64,000 nt of DNA, from the NCBI GenBank assembly GCA_024685285.1, contig JAIKVZ010000035.1, positions 1 through 64,000 of the forward strand, in the 5' to 3' direction. The notes under the pieces are model-generated. The model did not search any database. It had not been told where the DNA came from and was given only the letters and a program-made list of their open reading frames with translations. Source of the stretch: Bacteroidales bacterium (GTDB lineage Bacteria > Bacteroidota > Bacteroidia > Bacteroidales > P3). The first letter of the stretch is position 1; every line of letters starts with the position of its first letter. Positions 58,727 through 64,000 of this stretch are shown here, one piece after another. The position numbers and the translations under genes were made by a program.

Positions 58727-59791
58727 CTAAAAAGTGCTTAGATAACCATAGATATTTCCTTCGTAAGTGTCTATGTTATAGAGAGTTTTGCCCAGTTGAC
58801 GCACGCTGCCGCTCACCACGTCGACCACCGCCGCGCTGCCGGGGTCGTCGTCATAGTTGCCCATGCAGGCCACTGCCACACGGTTGGCATCGAGCGGCTT
58901 GACTTTGACGGGGTTGAGTCCTACCTCGACGGTGCCGCTAACGCTGAATGTGGCGGGGTCGATGAGGTAGAGGCGGTTGTCGTATGTGAAGTTTGAGTGC
59001 TCGTCGCTGATGTGGCTGCTGGCCACCACCAATTTGCCGCCAGCCACGGCTATGCCTTCGGGATGGTAGCCGCCCAGCGGGCACACGGCGTCGACAGTCA
59101 GGGTAGAGGTGTCAATGCGTATGACAGAACAGGGGTCGTAGCAGGTCACGTAGACCTTGCCGTCGAGGGCGGCTATGTAGCGTGGGTTCTTGGCGCCGGG
59201 GTTTGCGGTGTTGAGGTTGATTTGTGTGGAGTTGTCGTTGCGGGTGTCGAGAACCTCGATGGTGTTGGAGAATGTGACACTCAAGTAGGCCTTGTGACCG
59301 TAGGCCAAGATGTCCTGCGCCACATCGCCCAGGTCGCGGCGGTTGGCGGTGCGGAACACGTTGTTGGTTATGTAGCCCGAGGCGCGGTTCACCGAGCTGA
59401 GCGAGGCATCGTTGTTGCCCCATACACCCTCGTTGAGCACATAGGCCAGCAGGTTGCTATTGGCGTTCTCGTAGGGCTCCACCTTCGAGGGAAGCATACC
59501 GGCCTCCTCTTTCCACTGGCGTATGCCCGACATACTGAAGCAGTACACGTCGCCGTTGGCGGAGTAGTTGCTGTGGGTGGTGACATATATGCGCGAACCG
59601 AACACGTTGATGCCGTAGGGGTCTTTGATGCCGCACTCTTCGAGTATCGGGGTTTCGGCATAGGTGGTGCCGTCTATTTTCCAGAAAAGCGAGTTGCTTT
59701 TTTGCTCCTCATTAGGCTCTTCGGGGGTGCAGGCGGAGGCCATAAGTGCGGCCAATGCGGCAATTGCTATGAATGTGGTTCTGTGTGTCAT
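58727..59791 (-). CDS. Beta-propeller surface lipoprotein, BtuG-like (YncE/DUF5074 type)
   Basis: 354-residue lipoprotein: signal MTHRTTFIAIAALAALMASAC, Cys near 21. The rest follows a seven-bladed propeller pattern with repeats such as YGINVFGSRIYVTTHSN, DILAYGHKAYLSVTFSNTIEVLDT, RYIAALDGKVYVTCYDP and GIAVAGGKLVVASSHI. In Bacteroides, BtuG proteins of this type cap BtuB receptors and bind cobalamin very tightly. Here the gene is 21 bp downstream of a receptor with BtuB2-like plug sequence, which supports the assignment. The ligand is still inferred. Confidence 0.78.
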   Translation of the reverse strand: MTHRTTFIAIAALAALMASACTPEEPNEEQKSNSLFWKIDGTTYAETPILEECGIKDPYGINVFGSRIYVTTHSNYSANGDVYCFSMSGIRQWKEEAGMLPSKVEPYENANSNLLAYVLNEGVWGNNDASLSSVNRASGYITNNVFRTANRRDLGDVAQDILAYGHKAYLSVTFSNTIEVLDTRNDNSTQINLNTANPGAKNPRYIAALDGKVYVTCYDPCSVIRIDTSTLTVDAVCPLGGYHPEGIAVAGGKLVVASSHISDEHSNFTYDNRLYLIDPATFSVSGTVEVGLNPVKVKPLDANRVAVACMGNYDDDPGSAAVVDVVSGSVRQLGKTLYNIDTYEGNIYGYLSTF

Positions 59792-59812
59792 TGTGTTTCT
59801 TTATTTGTCCTG

Positions 59813-61831
59813 TTAAAATTCAAATGTCATTCCGAGCCTGTAGTTACGTCCCATCATGGGGTATGAGCGCACCACCTCGTACTGCACGTCGAAGATGTTG
59901 AGCACCTGTGCTTGCAGGCGCAGGGTGCCGAGGCGCAGGTTGAAACGGCGGTCGATGGAGAGGCTCTGGTCGGTGTAGGGTGGCAGACGGTACTCTGGAG
60001 AGTTCTGTCGGCGGCTGTAGCGCTCGCCCACCGCCATGAGGCTGTAGCCTGCGTTAATCCAGGGGGTTTCTACATAGATTTGCAGTCCGCCCGAGTGGCG
60101 TGGGGTGTAGGGTATCTGGTGGCCGTAGGTTCGGGTGTCAGTAGGGACGGTGCGGTCTGTTGCGTGCTGATAGGTGTAGGTGGCCGAAAGGGTCAGGGAT
60201 GTGCGCTGCCAGCGCCAGTTGTCCTCGACCTTGATATCAAGGCCTGCTATGCGCACTTTGCCGAGGTTATACATGCTCCATAGGAACATATTCTGTGCCG
60301 GCATGGCTACCAATTTGTCGGTGATGTTGTTCAGGTAGGCGTCGGCGGTTACGGCAAAGGTGTTAGACACGGAGGTATCGGCTGAGTAGTGGTTCCAGGT
60401 GAGGCCTATGTTGTGCTGCTCGGCACGCTCGGGGCGCAGCTGTTTGTAGCGCACAAAAAAATACATCTCGCTGAAGTTGGGCACACGGTAGGTCTCTTTG
60501 AAAAAATACCTTATGCGCAGTGGCACGCCTGCTATGGGCTGCACCGACAGGGCCGCGTAGGGCGAGAGACGGCGGTATGATGTGGGCCGTTGCGAGCCCT
60601 CGACGCCTGCTCTTGAGGCCTCCTCGCCAATGGCGGTGGCCAATGCGTTGGCACTGAATTTGAGTCGCCATAATGTGACTTCGGCGGCTGCCACAGCCAG
60701 CAGGCTACGCCTCAGCACACGGTTGTAGGTGCTGGCAAGGTCGCTGCCAAAGGCGTTGAGGGCGCCGTCGGCCGATAGGCTAAGACTCAGCTCCTTGAGA
60801 GGACTCCACACCGCCGAACCGCTCAGGTAGCCCTCGCCTTGGCGGTAGGTGTTGCTTAGGTAGTGGGTGGCGTTGGCGTAGGCCGTGTCTTCATAAAAAT
60901 CGTAGTTGTATTGCAGTTTGCCGATGGTCTGCCACTGCCAGCGGTCCCGTTTGCCACGCCATTTGGCTTGAGCAAATGCTATGCGCTCGCGTGTGAATTC
61001 CGAGCCGTGGGGGTTGTAGTACTGCACAGGTCCTGGAAGAGCGTGGTTGCCGCTCATTAGGTGCACCTTGGCCACCAAGGTCTGATGAGGCTTGATCTGG
61101 TAAAAAAAGTTGGCATCGGCAGTGGTGGCGTTCATCTGCGAGTTGCGACGCACCTCGGCCGAACTGCTGTCGGTGCGACCTGGAGTATAGTATAGGGTGA
61201 AAGGGTAGTTGCCGTTGGAGCGCAGGTGATTGACCCATAGCGTCATGGAAAGCTTGTCGCTCAGTTTCTGCTCCCATAGCAGTGAAGGAACCAGCAGTCC
61301 GAAAGAGCCGCCCTCGAGACCGACCTTGAGATTTGTGCGCTCAGCCAGGAAGAATACAGGAGCAAGGCTCTCCATATTGAGCAAGCTGCCGGCGGCATAG
61401 GCTCTGGCCGATTGCAGCAGACCATCCTGTTGCCCGTGACTCAGGCTTATGTAGGCCGCTCCGGCCACAAGGTAGCGCCCCAAATCGACCTGGCCGTTTT
61501 GGGCATCGCTTACCGCCACGCCGTCGATGGTGAGGGTCGAGAACTGGCTGCCCAAGCCACGAGCCGAAACGGTTTTCATACCGCCCACTCCGCCATAGTC
61601 CTTCAAGGTCACTCCGGCCATTTGTCGAACTACGTCGCTCAGTTGTATGGCTCCGGTTTGCTCTATCTTTTCGAGCGTGGCTACCTGTGTCGGAGCTTGT
61701 GAGCGCAGTGTGGCAGGAGCACTCTGGGCCGTCACGCTAACCTCGTCGAGGGTCGAGCGGCGCAGGGTGTCTTGTCCGTGCAGGGCGGTGGCAGAGGCTA
61801 CTGCCAATAGTATGAGCGCAATACGTTTCAT
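59813..61831 (-). CDS. TonB-dependent receptor, BtuB-like
   Basis: 672-residue outer-membrane receptor with signal peptide MKRIALILLAVASATALHGQ. The plug domain has LDEVSVTAQSAPATL near the TonB-box side and the conserved VRQMAGVTLKDYGGVGGMKTV then SARGLGSQFSTLTIDGVAVSD near 78-118, which closely resembles the plug of Bacteroides BtuB2-type cobalamin receptors as I recall it. The barrel ends in RNYRLGMTFEF with terminal Phe. The ATG at 61831 starts the signal peptide; an upstream ATG at 61855 overlaps the -7 element. It is first in an operon with the BtuG-like lipoprotein. No cobalamin riboswitch was found in the short leader. Confidence 0.86.
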   Translation of the reverse strand: MKRIALILLAVASATALHGQDTLRRSTLDEVSVTAQSAPATLRSQAPTQVATLEKIEQTGAIQLSDVVRQMAGVTLKDYGGVGGMKTVSARGLGSQFSTLTIDGVAVSDAQNGQVDLGRYLVAGAAYISLSHGQQDGLLQSARAYAAGSLLNMESLAPVFFLAERTNLKVGLEGGSFGLLVPSLLWEQKLSDKLSMTLWVNHLRSNGNYPFTLYYTPGRTDSSSAEVRRNSQMNATTADANFFYQIKPHQTLVAKVHLMSGNHALPGPVQYYNPHGSEFTRERIAFAQAKWRGKRDRWQWQTIGKLQYNYDFYEDTAYANATHYLSNTYRQGEGYLSGSAVWSPLKELSLSLSADGALNAFGSDLASTYNRVLRRSLLAVAAAEVTLWRLKFSANALATAIGEEASRAGVEGSQRPTSYRRLSPYAALSVQPIAGVPLRIRYFFKETYRVPNFSEMYFFVRYKQLRPERAEQHNIGLTWNHYSADTSVSNTFAVTADAYLNNITDKLVAMPAQNMFLWSMYNLGKVRIAGLDIKVEDNWRWQRTSLTLSATYTYQHATDRTVPTDTRTYGHQIPYTPRHSGGLQIYVETPWINAGYSLMAVGERYSRRQNSPEYRLPPYTDQSLSIDRRFNLRLGTLRLQAQVLNIFDVQYEVVRSYPMMGRNYRLGMTFEF

Positions 61832-61852
61832 GCTGTCGGCACTAATGCTATG

Positions 61853-61860
61853 CAAAAATA
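61853..61860 (-). promoter_or_regulatory. Candidate -7 element of the BtuB-like operon
   Basis: TATTTTTG on the minus strand followed by CATAGC, 21 bp before the ATG at 61831. The leader is too short for a riboswitch. Confidence 0.5.
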
Positions 61861-61969
61861 CACAAAAAAAATGATATTGGCGAGAGTGAGGATTAAATTT
61901 TTTTGGTATAAAAATGCAATATTTGCAACGCTGCCCCTACTAATTAATGTATATCTATAAAAAGAAGCA

Positions 61970-64000
61970 ATGAAACGTACTAAAATCTTCACCTTACTAT
62001 CATTTGTAGCAATGCTCACGATGGCTGTAGCCGTAGATGCTCAACCTGGTGGCCCCGGCGGTTTCCCTGGCGGCAGCCCCCCATCGGGTCGCCCAGGAGG
62101 CCAGCGTCCGCCAACCCCGGGTCGAGACTGGAACCAGCATCCCGACAGCCAGCAGGCTCAACAGGTAAAACAGAAAAAGAAAGTCAAAGATAGCGACACA
62201 TTCAAGGTTGTAGGCTCTCTGCGCGATTCTGTCAGTGGCGAGTTCCTGCAGTTTGTCAATGTTGCTGTGCTCGATTCGGCCGACAGTTCTTTCGTCAAAG
62301 GAGGTTCAACCAATTTTGACGGTCTGTTTGAAGTAACCGGCATTCCTGCGGGAGGCTATCTGCTGCGAGTCTCGGCCATAGGCTACCAGAACCAGCTCTT
62401 CCCGTTTCATGTTAGTAACAACACCGCCCTTGGTACCTTGCGAATCAAGCCTGGAGCCACTACGTTGCAAGAGGTTACCATCACCGAGCAGAAACCTCTC
62501 TATGCAATGGATGGCGAGAAGATGATATACAACGTGAGCGAAGACCCCTCAATACAGACCGGTACTACAGAGGACGCCCTGCAGAATGCTCCAGGTGTAG
62601 AGGTTGATGTAGAGGGCAATGTGTCGCTTCGAGGTGTTACCAGCGTTGAGATATGGATTAACGACAAACCGTCGAAATTGACCGAGGAAAATCTCAAGAC
62701 CTATCTGCAAACCCTGCCGGCCAACGCTTTGGCTCGCATTGAGACCATAACCAACCCCTCGGCCAAATACGCAACCGATGCTGAGGCTGTGATTAACATT
62801 ATCACATCGGCTCATATCAAGAGCAACCAGTTTGTCAGTTTCGGAGTCAACGGTTCTAACCAGCCGTTCGTTTCGCCGTGGGTGAGTTATATGTGGGCCA
62901 AGGAGAAACTAAGTTTCAATATTTTCGCTTCGGGACGCCTTAGCGACCGATATAACAATAGCGAAAGCGAGGCTTGGCAACGTATAGACCGAGCTGGCGG
63001 CGAAAAAGGCAAAGACTTTGACACTTCAATGTATATGCATGCCATAAGCGACGATACCACACTCTCTCGAAGTGCCAATTTCTTTGCTAACCTCAACTAT
63101 GAGATTGATTCTACGAGCGAACTGTCTATTGACGGAGGCGGATTCTTCAATTACAATAAAAGTAACGCCGACCGTATAAACAACCAGATTTTCTTTAGGC
63201 AGCCTGTCGACAGTGTACTGGACTACTCCATACGTGACAATATGGTCTCGCCTATGGGCTTCGGCCATTTCGGCGCCGATTATACCAAGAAGTTCGACAA
63301 TGAGGGGCACAACTTGCGTATCGGAGTCAACAGCCGTTTCTCGCACAACCATTCCAAAGAGTGGTATGAGCGCCACTACACTACTTATACTAACTTGAAC
63401 GAGGATCGCTATATGCTGAGCGATAGCCGCTCGGCAGGAGCCAGCCTCGATGCGCGCTACAACCGTCCATACTCCAAAGATGGCGAGTTGAGCTACGGTC
63501 TGCGTGCCGACTATAACAGCAATAATAGCGATTTCAACCGCTACAATGACCTGGACGGTAACACCGTGGATCAGATACGCTCCTATTCTCTGAGTGGTAG
63601 CGAGGTGTCAGCCGATGCCGACGTGAACTGGACCCATCGTTGGGGCGGATTCACACTGAGCAGCGGCCTGGGTGTGGGTATAGAGCAGAGCGACTACATT
63701 TACGGCAGCACACAGGATTTTGCCGACACTGGTTCAAACCTCAACTTCACCTTTCGCCCGTCGGTTCACTTGAGCTACCGTACCGAGAGTATGCACAACT
63801 TGAAACTCAACTACTCTATGCGCATGAGCAACCCCAGCGACGAGCAACTCAGCAGTTTCCGTCGCTACGGCGAGGACAGTTATTCACGTGGCAATCCTAA
63901 CCTCAAGGCCAGCTACACCCACTCGATGGAGGCAGGATGGCAGAAGTTTTTCGAGACTTTTGGCAATGTAGGTGTCGAGGCTTACGGCCGACTGAGCACC
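61970..64000 (+). CDS. Outer-membrane receptor-like beta-barrel protein (3' end beyond window)
   Basis: 677 codons are visible. Signal peptide MKRTKIFTLLSFVAMLTMAVAVDA is followed by an unusual Gly/Pro-rich stretch (about residues 25-52, QPGGPGGFPGGSPPSGRPGG then QRPPTPG), a carboxypeptidase-regulatory-like beta domain (FKVVGSLRDSVSGEFLQFVN to about 160), a TonB-plug-like region (TTEDALQNAPGVEVDVEGNV near 208-227) and the start of a large barrel of the OMP_b-brl_3 type. It is divergent from the BtuB-like operon with 138 bp between starts. The ligand is unknown; there is no SusD-like gene in view. Confidence 0.9.
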   Translation, partial: MKRTKIFTLLSFVAMLTMAVAVDAQPGGPGGFPGGSPPSGRPGGQRPPTPGRDWNQHPDSQQAQQVKQKKKVKDSDTFKVVGSLRDSVSGEFLQFVNVAVLDSADSSFVKGGSTNFDGLFEVTGIPAGGYLLRVSAIGYQNQLFPFHVSNNTALGTLRIKPGATTLQEVTITEQKPLYAMDGEKMIYNVSEDPSIQTGTTEDALQNAPGVEVDVEGNVSLRGVTSVEIWINDKPSKLTEENLKTYLQTLPANALARIETITNPSAKYATDAEAVINIITSAHIKSNQFVSFGVNGSNQPFVSPWVSYMWAKEKLSFNIFASGRLSDRYNNSESEAWQRIDRAGGEKGKDFDTSMYMHAISDDTTLSRSANFFANLNYEIDSTSELSIDGGGFFNYNKSNADRINNQIFFRQPVDSVLDYSIRDNMVSPMGFGHFGADYTKKFDNEGHNLRIGVNSRFSHNHSKEWYERHYTTYTNLNEDRYMLSDSRSAGASLDARYNRPYSKDGELSYGLRADYNSNNSDFNRYNDLDGNTVDQIRSYSLSGSEVSADADVNWTHRWGGFTLSSGLGVGIEQSDYIYGSTQDFADTGSNLNFTFRPSVHLSYRTESMHNLKLNYSMRMSNPSDEQLSSFRRYGEDSYSRGNPNLKASYTHSMEAGWQKFFETFGNVGVEAYGRLST

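Noticed and set aside
58997-59866. 289-codon plus-strand frame
   Set aside because: Antisense to the BtuG-like lipoprotein gene; no start signal and Val/Gly/His-rich translation.
61832-61969. Cobalamin riboswitch between the divergent receptor genes
   Set aside because: The 138-bp gap is AT-rich and too short, and no B12-box-like sequence was found.

Overview
The window reads as a chromosomal segment of a bacterium of the order Bacteroidales (Bacteroidota). Supporting signs are the promoter element TAnnTTTG in front of most transcription units, few strong Shine-Dalgarno sites, the archaeal/eukaryal-type prolyl-tRNA synthetase, the DUF2723 membrane protein, the TamL-type lipoprotein, the two-ExbD Exb operon, an alpha-2-macroglobulin and a BtuB/BtuG-like receptor pair. 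The genus cannot be settled by eye. No tRNA, rRNA, CRISPR array, phage or insertion sequence was seen; the content is mostly housekeeping and envelope genes.

Layout. 1-2.1 kb: glycyl- and prolyl-tRNA synthetases (minus). 2.1-7.6 kb: an envelope operon with an outer-membrane protein, waaA (Kdo transferase), a TamL-like assembly factor and a polyprenyl diphosphate synthase. 7.7-10.1 kb: ExbB, a small membrane protein and two ExbD. 10.4-21.8 kb: acyltransferase, purL followed by tightly overlapping small enzymes, pepD, folE, a LolA-like protein, tsaB and an orphan ABC permease. 22-27 kb: agmatine/arginine deimination genes (aguB, aguA, arcA) around a CtpA protease. 27-32.7 kb: DUF2723 protein, a small putative DNA-binding protein, atpB alone, and pgk. 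33-40 kb: sodB, then an operon of porin, imelysin lipoprotein, di-heme oxidoreductase and CcsBA cytochrome c synthase whose promoter overlaps a Fur-box-like sequence. 40-48 kb: yifB, a PepSY-like protein, a minus-strand group (nuclease, DUF1232, 2-hydroxyacid dehydrogenase) and dnaA with a flavin reductase, ahead of a 652-bp AT-rich gap that could contain oriC. 48-58.6 kb: a very large alpha-2-macroglobulin lacking the thioester motif, peptidase U32, radA, a lipoprotein, and DRTGG and PHP domain proteins. 58.7-64 kb: BtuG-like and BtuB-like genes, and a divergent outer-membrane receptor cut by the window end.

The two most notable signals are (i) a previously unlabelled dispersed intergenic repeat with core GGGTTAGGTTCGGG-TTAAGGTCGGGT, present six times in both orientations, always between transcription units and roughly every 10-12 kb; and (ii) the porin-imelysin-di-heme-CcsBA operon with its Fur-like operator, which looks like a self-contained iron-responsive periplasmic redox/uptake system with its own cytochrome c maturation enzyme. 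Other observations include a TamL gene whose best start codon is AUA and simple-sequence intergenic repeats that have become coding sequence in purL and ccsBA.
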